DNA from: Phocaeicola_A sp045545095
GTDB lineage: Bacteria; Bacteroidota; Bacteroidia; Bacteroidales; Bacteroidaceae
NCBI GenBank assembly: GCA_045545095.1
Contig: JAZQAG010000018.1
Location: 1 to 64,000 of the forward strand
Length of the DNA stretch: 64,000 bases
Direction of reading: 5' to 3'
The notes beneath the pieces were generated by a model. That model worked only from the letters and a program-made list of their open reading frames with translations, was not told where the DNA came from and made no database searches. Shown one piece after another: positions 1-7,712 of the stretch. Positions within the stretch are counted from its first letter, which is position 1. Each line of letters begins with the position of its first letter. The position numbers were made by a program, and so were the translations under genes.

Positions 1-175
1 AATCGGATGAGAAAAGAAGACCCTGTCAACTTGTATCTCGTCAACTTGTCAACTGAATTTAAATCGGAGCGGGTAAAACATCTGCATGCTCCCCGTTTGC
101 CTGACAGTTCAAGGAATTGTCAAAGCAAGAAGTGGCGCAGAGAAAATTCTGTATAACATATAATGTAATAAGAAT
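1..175. other. Non-coding leader region with short direct repeats
   Basis: No convincing gene is visible before the first small ORF. The segment holds direct repeats of GTCAACTTGT at 25-34 and 40-49, with a partial third copy at 48-53, and a weak inverted repeat (GGAGC near 66, GCTCC near 89) that could end an upstream gene outside the window. I see no clear TAnnTTTG promoter box here, so the promoter of the first gene may lie further upstream. Confidence 0.4.
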
Positions 176-505
176 ATGAAAAAGAAAATTTTAGGTATAT
201 TTCTTATAATTACCATGGTTTCTATCGCTGGATATCATGTGTATATGAATCAATCTGACACTAGTATGTCCGAACTGACACTAGTTAATATAGAAGCACT
301 TGCACAAAACGACATCGACCTTAATAAACCAGGAAATCTTGAGATTGCATGTAATGGTTATAGCGTTGTAATTGAGTGTAAGTGGTATTGCACACAATGT
401 GGACGAAAATGGGTGCCTTCACAGTATTCAGGGGGCTATTCATGGGGCAATTGTATTGGTATTAGAGGAACATGTTTATGTGGCACAAAATATCAAAAAT
501 CATAA
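176..505 (+). CDS. NVEALA-family small secreted Cys-rich protein
   Basis: Small protein of 109 residues. It starts with a basic, hydrophobic export signal (about residues 1-24), followed by a polar stretch and the family signature LVNIEALA at about residues 36-43, a variant of the NVEALA motif for which the Bacteroidetes family is named. The part after the motif is about 66 residues and has seven cysteines in a CxxC-rich pattern, so a disulfide-bonded extracytoplasmic product is likely. The motif ends in ALA, which has the AxA form of a signal peptidase I site, but it lies well beyond the hydrophobic core, so cleavage there would be unusual. The 3' end overlaps the next gene by 34 bases in another frame, implying coupled translation. 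The function of this family is not established; a secreted peptide or factor is an inference. Confidence 0.8.
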   Translation: MKKKILGIFLIITMVSIAGYHVYMNQSDTSMSELTLVNIEALAQNDIDLNKPGNLEIACNGYSVVIECKWYCTQCGRKWVPSQYSGGYSWGNCIGIRGTCLCGTKYQKS

Positions 506-1503
506 TAATACTATCGGTAGTGTCTTGTGTTGAACAAGACATAACCAGCCCTCCTATCTTTCATAAAGAAATAGAGGCGGAAGTTAATATTATAAATTCT
601 GATGAAACTATCATTCCATATCCTAAAGCTATATGTGTAGATAGTTCCTACATTTATGTATTGTCTTTAATGGATAACCAGTGGATTCATATCTATGACA
701 AGAAAAATGGGGAATATATCAATAGCTGCATCAAACGAGGTAAAGGCCCTGGTGAAGTCACATTGGCATCTAATATGCAAATTGACAAAAAGACAGGACT
801 TATATCTCTATTCGATGGTGGTAGAATGAAGCATCTGACATTTAAAAAGGATACACAAAAAGATGTTCCTGACTTTCAACTTGAGGGTGAAAAAGAATTA
901 ATAAAACATGCTAAGATCATACGACGAAGTTGGCATTTAAAAAACAATTGTTATCTCGTGGATGGTCAATTAGAAGAAACGGATTCCCCCCAAAGATTCC
1001 AACTATTATGTCAAGATTCTATTATCAGTACATATAACCCGCTTCCTGCCAATAGCGAAACGAGCCTTTCTGTGTATTTAGGTGCTCATGTTACAATTTC
1101 ACCAGATGCCAAAAAGATGGCTGCAGGAACCTTGTACGGTGGTGGTTTGGAAGTATTTGATTTACAAGAAGGGATACAGAATGTTTCCACACAGACATTT
1201 TACACCCCTAAATACCCATCTCCAGAGAATTCGTCAAAAGGGATGTTTGAAACACCATTTTGTTTTACTGACATCACCTCTACTAATGAATATATCTATG
1301 GAATATGGAATGGATGTTTAGATCCAAACAGTAATAGTAATATAATTGTGTTTGATTGGAAAGGAAACGGAATTGTAAAATGTATCACGAATAAACTGAT
1401 TGTAAAATCATGTGTATTTGGTAATAATATTTATGCCATAGCATTTGACGAGGAAAAAGGTTTTTATTTTGTGACACTTGACACATCACAATGGGGTTTA
1501 TAA
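472..1503 (+). CDS. 6-bladed beta-propeller lipoprotein (paired with NVEALA gene)
   Basis: A 343-residue protein whose N terminus has a short hydrophobic stretch ending in a lipobox-like SVVSC (about residues 15-19), so it is probably a lipoprotein. The body has the repeated hydrophobic-turn pattern of NHL/6-bladed beta-propeller proteins, with the family hallmark GKGPGEV around residue 95. Two starts are possible, ATG at 472 or at 478; both lie inside the end of the preceding NVEALA gene, so translation is probably coupled. The same gene order recurs at 12660-14122. The propeller may bind the NVEALA product or a surface ligand; this is inferred from gene pairing only. Confidence 0.75.
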   Translation: MFMWHKISKIIIILSVVSCVEQDITSPPIFHKEIEAEVNIINSDETIIPYPKAICVDSSYIYVLSLMDNQWIHIYDKKNGEYINSCIKRGKGPGEVTLASNMQIDKKTGLISLFDGGRMKHLTFKKDTQKDVPDFQLEGEKELIKHAKIIRRSWHLKNNCYLVDGQLEETDSPQRFQLLCQDSIISTYNPLPANSETSLSVYLGAHVTISPDAKKMAAGTLYGGGLEVFDLQEGIQNVSTQTFYTPKYPSPENSSKGMFETPFCFTDITSTNEYIYGIWNGCLDPNSNSNIIVFDWKGNGIVKCITNKLIVKSCVFGNNIYAIAFDEEKGFYFVTLDTSQWGL

Positions 1504-1606
1504 AAATCCTTGATTTGATTAGTCTATATTTTAGAGAGGGGACGAAACATCCCCTCTCTAATAGGAACAAGACACAAATTTACTTATAGAGTTTACCTTA
1601 AGCGCC

Positions 1607-1704
1607 CATTGGGGATACCTATTACGATGAAATGGATAAAATGTAAGCGAATGTAAGCGAGAAAAGGAATCTTATTCATCTATTTTTGCAAAAGAAATAA
1701 AGAC
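1607..1704 (+). promoter_or_regulatory. Duplicated promoter block with tandem ATGTAAGCGA
   Basis: A block of about 95 bases that is nearly repeated at about 6388-6480. It contains two head-to-tail copies of ATGTAAGCGA (1641-1660), then a perfect Bacteroidetes -7 box TATTTTTG at 1681-1688. It sits directly upstream of the NVEALA remnant. The tandem repeat lies about 20-40 bases upstream of the -7 box, the usual place for an activator or repressor site, which makes co-regulation with the efflux genes likely. Confidence 0.65.
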
Positions 1705-1713
1705 AAAAGACGA

Positions 1714-1980
1714 ATGAAAATTAAAAAACTGAGGGAGCATTGCTAGAATTACAATAATTCAAATTTAAGATTAGCCAATATTGAATTACTCGCTTATGCA
1801 GAAAACACCCCTAAAAACCCTTATTGTTATAACGGCGGTATCGGTTCCAGTTCTTGTTCTATTGGTGGAGGATTGGAGATTTTAGGATTCGGAGTCAGCA
1901 CAAAATGTTCTGTATCTTGTGTTGATGGATTTTATGCTTGCTGTGGAATCCGCTGCACATGTAAAGAGACAAAAAAATAA
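1714..1980 (+). pseudogene. NVEALA-family remnant lacking its signal peptide
   Basis: Reading from ATG 1714 gives ten residues (MKIKKLREHC), an in-frame TAG at 1744-1746, and then an open frame containing LANIELLAYAEN, an evident NVEALA motif, followed by a Cys-rich tail with eight cysteines that stops at 1978-1980. Intact relatives in this window have a hydrophobic signal of about 20 residues between the basic start and the motif; here it is missing and replaced by the stop. The simplest reading is a deletion that removed the export signal, leaving a pseudogene with an intact mature region. A promoter box (1681-1688) remains in place. Alternatively, start-codon use within the tail region could give a truncated product, but I see no good start. 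Confidence 0.65.
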
Positions 1981-2020
1981 CGATAATAATATACTTGAAT
2001 TTTTATATTGCATATTACAG

Positions 2021-2972
2021 ATGAATAAGATTTTATATTTCTTTTTATTAATATGGTTCACCTCCTGTAATAAGGAGGTGAACTTAAAGTGTATATCACT
2101 AAATTTCGACAACACCAACACGATTCTGATAGACACGGCTAATGTGATAGAGCTAGAGACAGCTGAGAACTCATTACTTTATGATATTGGACATATCGAA
2201 TTCTTAGGAGATAAATATTTTATATTCTCACGCAATTCTGTCTGTGTATTTGATTTGCAGGGGCATTTTTTATTCAATTTATCAAATAGAGGAGAAGCCC
2301 CTGATGAATATCTATCCGTACACAACATCTGCTCAGATGGAGAAAATATATTTCTTTATGATTTTGTTTCAGGAAAAGTCTTAAAATTCGACACTAATGG
2401 GGATTATATATCAGATATTAAAATAAAACGTAAAAACAATCAACCGACTCCTGCAAAGATTTACAATATGGACAGTAATACTTTTTTGTCTTATAACTCT
2501 TATTCCGGAGAGGGCATACAAGTTCCCGTATTCAGTCGTTGGAATAAAGAATTGAATAAACAAAATTATATAGAAGGTCGAGCTTTACAATCCGGATTGA
2601 GATTTCCCGATGGATGTTTCATTGATTGCAAAAAACGCATATTATACTGGGAAACCAGCCAAAGACACATTATTTAGCGTAAAAAATAATTATTTGGAGC
2701 CTATTTATAAAATAGACTTTGGCATTCATAAAATACCTTACAATATTGCTACAAAAGATGATTATGAAAGAGTAATGTTTTTAGGTAAAAAGGAAAATTA
2801 CAAATATGCATCTATGGCAAGATTCTTTCAAACAAGAAACAACAAGTTATATTTTAGTTGTATTTTTAAAGAAAAAGTCTATATCTGTTCTTACGATGAA
2901 ACTACCGAAGAGACTGATATATTTTCGTTTAGCAGTATGGACAATCATTATAAGCATCTGCCATTTTTTTAA
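2021..2972 (+). pseudogene. Frameshifted 6-bladed beta-propeller lipoprotein
   Basis: Begins at ATG 2021 with a lipoprotein signal (lipobox FTSC at about residues 13-16) and continues as a 6-bladed beta-propeller (NRGEAPDEY is the degenerate form of the GxGPGEY hallmark). The first frame stops at 2677 after ILYWETSQRHII. The family-typical continuation KDTLFSVKNNYLEPIY is in the next frame and runs to 2972. One extra A in the AAA run at 2661-2663 would explain the break, since removing it restores a smooth ...ETSQDTLFS... reading. The restored protein would be about 316 residues, somewhat shorter than its two neighbours (343 and 375). Together with the damaged NVEALA gene just upstream, it looks like a decaying pair. 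A sequencing error is possible for this single base. Confidence 0.65.
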
Positions 2973-3054
2973 ATTATCGGTAATCACATAATTTTAGAAT
3001 TACAAGATAACACAGATGAAGAAAAAAATCATTTATTATATAAAATATCAATCG

Positions 3055-3678
3055 ATGAATTGGAAAATAAGAAAAAATAGTATCATAATAGCGACAAGTA
3101 TATTGTCCATTTTGTTTCTTAGTTGCGACAAAAAACATTCTGCAAATACAGATGCTATTATGGATCATTCTTTGACTATAAATGAAATTCTCAAATTAGA
3201 CAAAAAAGACTGTGACAAATATAATGGGCTTCAGTATGACAAGAGCCAATTAGTCATAAATCCTAAAAACGACACCATTCACCTTGCTAAATTATTAGAT
3301 AATTCTGACAAAACTACGCTAATTATACGATTCTCATCATATAGCTGTTCTTCATGCATTAATTATCTATTGTCTAAAATTACTCCCACCATAGAAAATC
3401 TTGATATAGGAAATTGCTTAATAATAATCGCAAATGTATTCGTAGGAGATTTACATGTAATGCAAAAAGACTATAAAAATATCAAGTTGTATAAATCGGA
3501 TTCTTTAGTTACAGATTTTGATATGGCATTAACTCCTTACCTATTTTTTATTGATAGAAATAATGTAATACAAGATTTTTATATTCCCCGAAAGGAGGTT
3601 CCTGACGACATGGAAACCTATTTAAGGCATATAAGAGGGAAATACACAAGAAATAAAGAAGAGAATCAAACGCAATGA
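3055..3678 (+). CDS. Thioredoxin-fold lipoprotein with CSSC motif
   Basis: Predicted lipoprotein of 207 residues from ATG 3055; an in-frame ATG at 3016 would add 13 residues in front of the signal, and I prefer 3055 because it gives a normal signal MNWKIRKN... ending in the lipobox FLSC. The body resembles thioredoxin-like/TlpA-type domains: a strand-rich stretch IIRFSSYSCSSC with a CxxC pair at residues 98 and 101, and near the C terminus TPYLFFIDRN, which fits the cis-proline segment of the fold. It follows the second NVEALA/propeller pair. Because NVEALA products are rich in cysteine, a role in making or reducing their disulfides is plausible, but this is inference. Confidence 0.65.
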   Translation: MNWKIRKNSIIIATSILSILFLSCDKKHSANTDAIMDHSLTINEILKLDKKDCDKYNGLQYDKSQLVINPKNDTIHLAKLLDNSDKTTLIIRFSSYSCSSCINYLLSKITPTIENLDIGNCLIIIANVFVGDLHVMQKDYKNIKLYKSDSLVTDFDMALTPYLFFIDRNNVIQDFYIPRKEVPDDMETYLRHIRGKYTRNKEENQTQ

Positions 3679-3730
3679 TTTAATATATATATTATTTATT
3701 AATGTGTCAACAAGTTAAACACACCGAGCT

Positions 3731-4627
3731 ATGAGCGAACTTTACATCTATGCATTAAAAAAGATATTCAACATCTCATATTGGACACTGATAAGCACCT
3801 TTGGATTGGTATTGCTTTACGGCATTGGAATTATCTTTTGTTTTGCTTCGTTCCGTGTTCCTTCAGACTCGATGGAGCCGACTTTGGTAAAAGGAGACCA
3901 TATCCTGGTGGAGAAATTCACTATGGGAGCGCGTTTATTTGACTTAAAACCTGCTTTCAACAAGCAACCGTTTACAATCCGGCGAACTCCTGCACTGGGG
4001 AAAATAAAACGGAACGACATACTGGTATTTAACTATCCATATCCAGAAAAGTCTGACAGTGTAGGGTTTGATCTAATGCTCTACTATGTCAAACGGTGCA
4101 TTGCTCTGCCTGGTGATACTTTGGAGATACGGAACTCACACTATCGGATACGGGGGGTTAACGAACCTTTAGGAAATACAGAGGCTCAGAAGCATCTGGA
4201 GGAAATCTTTCAACACAAAAAAAACAAAGATTATGGTATTGCATTGCGTAGTTACCCACGCAACCGGAAACTCAACTGGACCGTGCGAAACATGGGGCCT
4301 TACTATATTCCTCAGAAAGGGACAACTGTCTGTATGAACCATACAAATTGGCTACTCTACAAACGAATTATCGAATGGGAACAGCAGCAGAAGCTCCACA
4401 GGGTGAACGACAGCACTTTTACCCTCAGAGACAAACCGATAACGACCTATACATTCCAAAAGAACTACTACTTTGTGAGTGGTGATAAGATGGAAAACTC
4501 CAAAGATTCCCGCTACTGGGGTGTGGTACCCGAGGAATACATCGTAGGCCGTGTGTGGGGTATTTGGAAATCGGAGGATGAATGGGGAGAAATAAGATGG
4601 GAAAGAATAGGGAAAATTAAAAGTTGA
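3731..4627 (+). CDS. Signal peptidase I (accessory copy)
   Basis: A 298-residue S26-family signal peptidase. One membrane segment spans about residues 18-40, followed by the catalytic serine motif PSDSMEPTL (Ser47) and the general-base lysine in YYVKRCIALPGD (Lys121). Near the C terminus the conserved box GDKMENSKDSRYWG is present, so the enzyme should be active. About 80 residues between the lysine box and the C-terminal box form an extra region not found in minimal enzymes, as is common in Bacteroidetes. Its place inside an NVEALA locus rather than beside translation genes suggests a dedicated processing role, for instance cleaving after ALA in the NVEALA motif. No experimental link is known to me. 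Confidence 0.85.
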   Translation: MSELYIYALKKIFNISYWTLISTFGLVLLYGIGIIFCFASFRVPSDSMEPTLVKGDHILVEKFTMGARLFDLKPAFNKQPFTIRRTPALGKIKRNDILVFNYPYPEKSDSVGFDLMLYYVKRCIALPGDTLEIRNSHYRIRGVNEPLGNTEAQKHLEEIFQHKKNKDYGIALRSYPRNRKLNWTVRNMGPYYIPQKGTTVCMNHTNWLLYKRIIEWEQQQKLHRVNDSTFTLRDKPITTYTFQKNYYFVSGDKMENSKDSRYWGVVPEEYIVGRVWGIWKSEDEWGEIRWERIGKIKS

Positions 4628-4670
4628 GAGGTGGATTCGTTAAAGAAGACAATGTAGCAGATAGTTTTTT

Positions 4671-6362
4671 ATGAGAATAAAGGGAGATAAAGGTCTATTT
4701 TTAGGGATGGGTTCGGTGATACTGTTTACGGGGTGCATCCTCCTCATCCTGCAACCACTGTTTGCAGACGGACTGGCTCTGAATGCCAATGCGGGACAAG
4801 CAGGAGCCTGGGCTATGCTCTACCGATATGGAAGCATCGGAGTCGTGGGGCTATGGACGGTTTGTCTGCTGATGCCCCGAAAGATAGTGGAACGGTTACC
4901 CGATGTGACGGCACTGATTCTGTCAGGATGTGTGATATGGGAGGCATGGATGGCACTGAACCAATTGTATGGAGAGGAGATATCAAATCATGCACTCTAC
5001 CGTTTCACAGGAACGTTCCTTAATCCCGGACCATTCAGTGGATTCATAGCGATGGGGGTTCCGCTGGCAGTACATCATTTATTAGTTGTCAAGGGAAGAG
5101 TTGACTTGCTAACTAAAGTCCAATCATTCATTGCTTACACAACCCTCGCTCTCTGTTTATTGCTACTACCGGCGGGGATGAGCCGTTCGGCTTGGATAGC
5201 GGCTATAACAGGAGGAATGGCTGTGTATGGGATGCATCGGCGGGCAGCCATAAAAAGATGGTGCAATACACTGCTGCGAAGCCGCAAAGGAGTGATGATT
5301 GTGGGAGTTTTCCTCTTTGTTGGTATTGGAGCCGGATGGGGAACCTTTCACCTAAAGAAAGATTCTGCCAACGGACGATTGCTGATGTGGAAAGTGGCCT
5401 GCCAAGCTATTGCCGAACAGCCATGGACCGGATATGGTACAGACGGATTCCCTACGGCATATGCCGAGACACAGGAGCAGTACTTTGCAAACGGAAACGG
5501 TACAGCAGAGGAGATTTATGTGGCCGGCACACCTGAACATGCATTCAACGAATACCTGACCATAGCGGTAAAGTATGGCATTGGCGGTTTGGCAATAATA
5601 CTAATTATTGGAATAACAGCTTTCGTCTGTGCGGTGCATTGTGGCGCGTTGGGAATAGCCGGTGCATTGCTGGCTGTAGGGGTATTTGCTCTCTCGTCAT
5701 ATCCTCTACAGTTACCGGATTTTCTGTCGGCTGCAATAGTATTGGTAACGGTACCATTAGTGACAAGAGGTAAATTATCGAATAAGTTCTCCCCTCTCGT
5801 AGTTTGCAACCTGTCACTCGTTGCTTTCGTACCGTTCCTCTACTGGGGAATGACAAAAGCAGGAATTTGGAAAGACCGCTACGAAGCGGTTAAGGAGTGG
5901 CAAAATTTGCGTACGCTATACCACATGGAGGCATACAATATGGTATGTGAAGACTATGCTCCCCTGTATGAACGAATGAGGTGGAACCCCAATTATCTGT
6001 TTGAATATGGACGTTCCCTCCATCAAGCAGGATGCCACAAGGAATCCAACAAAGTATTGGAAGAGGCAGAACTGCTATGCGGTGACCCGATGATATTGAA
6101 CATACAAGGAAAAAACTATGAGGCATTGGAAAATTTTGACCATGCAGCGGCTATCTATCAGCGGGCCTACCATCGATTGCCAAATCGCATTTATCCGCTC
6201 TACTTAGAGATGAAAATGTGTGCTTCTGACAAATGTAACCAACAAGAAAGAGCCAGGGAATTGGCGCATCAGATTCTTGAGACTCAAGAAAAGATTCCTT
6301 CCCAAGCTGTAGAAGAAATGAAAGGAAAAGCGAAGGAAATCATTTCATTATCCACTCACTGA
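4671..6362 (+). CDS. O-antigen ligase-like membrane protein with C-terminal TPR-like repeats
   Basis: A 563-residue protein with about ten hydrophobic segments up to about residue 400, then a soluble tail. Features of the O-antigen ligase/polymerase (Wzy_C) family are visible: RFTGTFLNPGPFSGF (around residues 110-125), GMSRSAWIA (about 170), and the periplasmic-loop region GRLLMWKVA...WTGYGTDGFP followed by EHAFNEYL. The last 160 residues have the helical pattern and spacing of TPR repeats (for example GKNYEALENFDHAAAIYQRA). The family joins glycans to lipid A core or to proteins. No other LPS genes are nearby, so protein or peptide O-glycosylation is a possible role here; this is inference. 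It starts 44 bases after the signal peptidase gene. Confidence 0.7.
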   Translation: MRIKGDKGLFLGMGSVILFTGCILLILQPLFADGLALNANAGQAGAWAMLYRYGSIGVVGLWTVCLLMPRKIVERLPDVTALILSGCVIWEAWMALNQLYGEEISNHALYRFTGTFLNPGPFSGFIAMGVPLAVHHLLVVKGRVDLLTKVQSFIAYTTLALCLLLLPAGMSRSAWIAAITGGMAVYGMHRRAAIKRWCNTLLRSRKGVMIVGVFLFVGIGAGWGTFHLKKDSANGRLLMWKVACQAIAEQPWTGYGTDGFPTAYAETQEQYFANGNGTAEEIYVAGTPEHAFNEYLTIAVKYGIGGLAIILIIGITAFVCAVHCGALGIAGALLAVGVFALSSYPLQLPDFLSAAIVLVTVPLVTRGKLSNKFSPLVVCNLSLVAFVPFLYWGMTKAGIWKDRYEAVKEWQNLRTLYHMEAYNMVCEDYAPLYERMRWNPNYLFEYGRSLHQAGCHKESNKVLEEAELLCGDPMILNIQGKNYEALENFDHAAAIYQRAYHRLPNRIYPLYLEMKMCASDKCNQQERARELAHQILETQEKIPSQAVEEMKGKAKEIISLSTH

Positions 6363-6387
6363 CATTCTTTCTACCCAAATCTGATAC

Positions 6388-6480
6388 CCGTCGGGGTATT
6401 ATTTTCGATAAAATGGGCAAAATGTAAGCGAATGTAAGCGAAGAAAGGAATCTTATTCATCTATTTTTGCAAAAGAAACA
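6388..6480 (+). promoter_or_regulatory. Second copy of the duplicated promoter block
   Basis: Near copy of 1607-1704: tandem ATGTAAGCGA at 6422-6441 followed by the -7 box TATTTTTG at 6462-6469, with identical spacing. It lies upstream of the adaptor gene at 6615, leaving a leader of about 140 bases. The match covers the tandem repeats, the spacer and the start region, so the efflux operon and the NVEALA remnant probably share a regulator. Confidence 0.65.
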
Positions 6481-6614
6481 TAAACAAGAGTCTGTCTGCA
6501 ACGGACATATGTCGTTCCAAAAGACGAAGACTTTCAATACTGAAGAAGGACAAAAAGTTATAATCCCATATATTACCTATATTCAATGTTAGAGAAAGAA
6601 AAAATATAATAATT

Positions 6615-7712
6615 ATGAATGCAACAATATCCAAGTTTTTTGTACCGGCAGGAATACTTATCTTTTACATCTGTCAATCTTGCACACATCAGAGTGAAAT
6701 TGCGCAAGAAAGCAAAGCCGACTCCATTGCAACAATTATCCCTCTGCACGTTCATCAACAGATAGAGACCTGCATATTGGAGGAAAAGACATTCTATCAG
6801 GAACTGGCAGGGAATGGCAAAGTATCAGCCAAACGCTCCTCGGAACTCCGTTTCCAAACCGGAGAACAGATTGCACATATTTGGGTAAAGAATGGCGATC
6901 GAGTACGTGCAGGACAGAGATTGGCCCAATTAGACTTGTTCCGTTTGGAACGTTCCTTTGCACAGGCCAAAGACAACTTGGCACAAAGCAAATTGGAATT
7001 GCAGGATGTTCTGATTGGCCGTGGTTACTCCTTGGACAGACAAGACCAAGTTCCCGACGAAGAGATGGAACTGGCCAAAGTCAAAAGTGGGTACAACCGG
7101 ACACTCATCGCCTACCAACTCGCTGAAGAGGAACTGCGTAAAGCAACACTATATGCCCCTTTTGACGGCGTGATAGCAAACCTGAAAACAAAAGAGACAA
7201 ACATAACTTCTACAGGAGAGCCCTTTTGTCTGGTATTGAATGACAAACAAATGGAGGTACAATTTTCGGTACTCGAAAGCGAACTGCCATTAGTCAAACG
7301 AGGATGCCATGTGCATGTGACCCCTTTTTCAAGCGAAGTATCAACTGAACCACTCTATGGCACAGTGACAGAGATTAACCCATACGTAGAAAGCAACGGC
7401 ATGGTGAAAGTAAAAGCTGTGGTAAACAACGACGACACATTGTTGGAAGGAATGAATGTGAATGTTCTGTTACGAATTTCCACATCAAACAGTCTGGTCA
7501 TTCCCAAAAGTGCAGTGGTCATGCGCTCGGGGAAACCTGTTGTCTTCACTGTAGTGAAAGGGAAAGCGCAATGGAACTATGTGCAGATTCTGACAGAAAA
7601 CAGCGATTCGTGCGTAGTTTCCCCCCGAAGCAAGGAATACGAAGGTCTTGCAGCTGGGGATACCGTCATCGTTGCAGGCAATCTAAATTTGGCGCATGAT
7701 AACAAACTATGA
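6615..7712 (+). CDS. RND efflux periplasmic adaptor (HlyD/AcrA family)
   Basis: A 365-residue membrane-fusion protein. An N-terminal hydrophobic segment (residues 8-20) with Cys23 close behind could be a lipoprotein signal, although the lipobox is not canonical. Then come the typical halves of the biotinyl-lipoyl-like domain (GKVSAKRSSELRF... and ATLYAPFDGVIANL), split by a helical hairpin (FRLERSFAQAKDNLAQ...), and a beta-barrel and membrane-proximal domain to the end. It links an inner-membrane RND pump to an outer-membrane channel. The stop codon overlaps the start of the RND gene by four bases (ATGA), so the two are translated together. Confidence 0.9.
   Translation: MNATISKFFVPAGILIFYICQSCTHQSEIAQESKADSIATIIPLHVHQQIETCILEEKTFYQELAGNGKVSAKRSSELRFQTGEQIAHIWVKNGDRVRAGQRLAQLDLFRLERSFAQAKDNLAQSKLELQDVLIGRGYSLDRQDQVPDEEMELAKVKSGYNRTLIAYQLAEEELRKATLYAPFDGVIANLKTKETNITSTGEPFCLVLNDKQMEVQFSVLESELPLVKRGCHVHVTPFSSEVSTEPLYGTVTEINPYVESNGMVKVKAVVNNDDTLLEGMNVNVLLRISTSNSLVIPKSAVVMRSGKPVVFTVVKGKAQWNYVQILTENSDSCVVSPRSKEYEGLAAGDTVIVAGNLNLAHDNKL

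Noticed and set aside
25..53. CRISPR-like repeats
   Set aside because: Repeats are only 10 bases with irregular spacing and no cas genes.
1919..2020. Earlier start for the second propeller gene
   Set aside because: That part overlaps the NVEALA remnant in another frame; ATG 2021 directly gives a lipoprotein signal.
5096..5130. GTCAA/GTTGAC words inside the O-antigen-ligase gene as another inserted repeat
   Set aside because: The words are short and the encoded helix is uninterrupted, so chance is sufficient.
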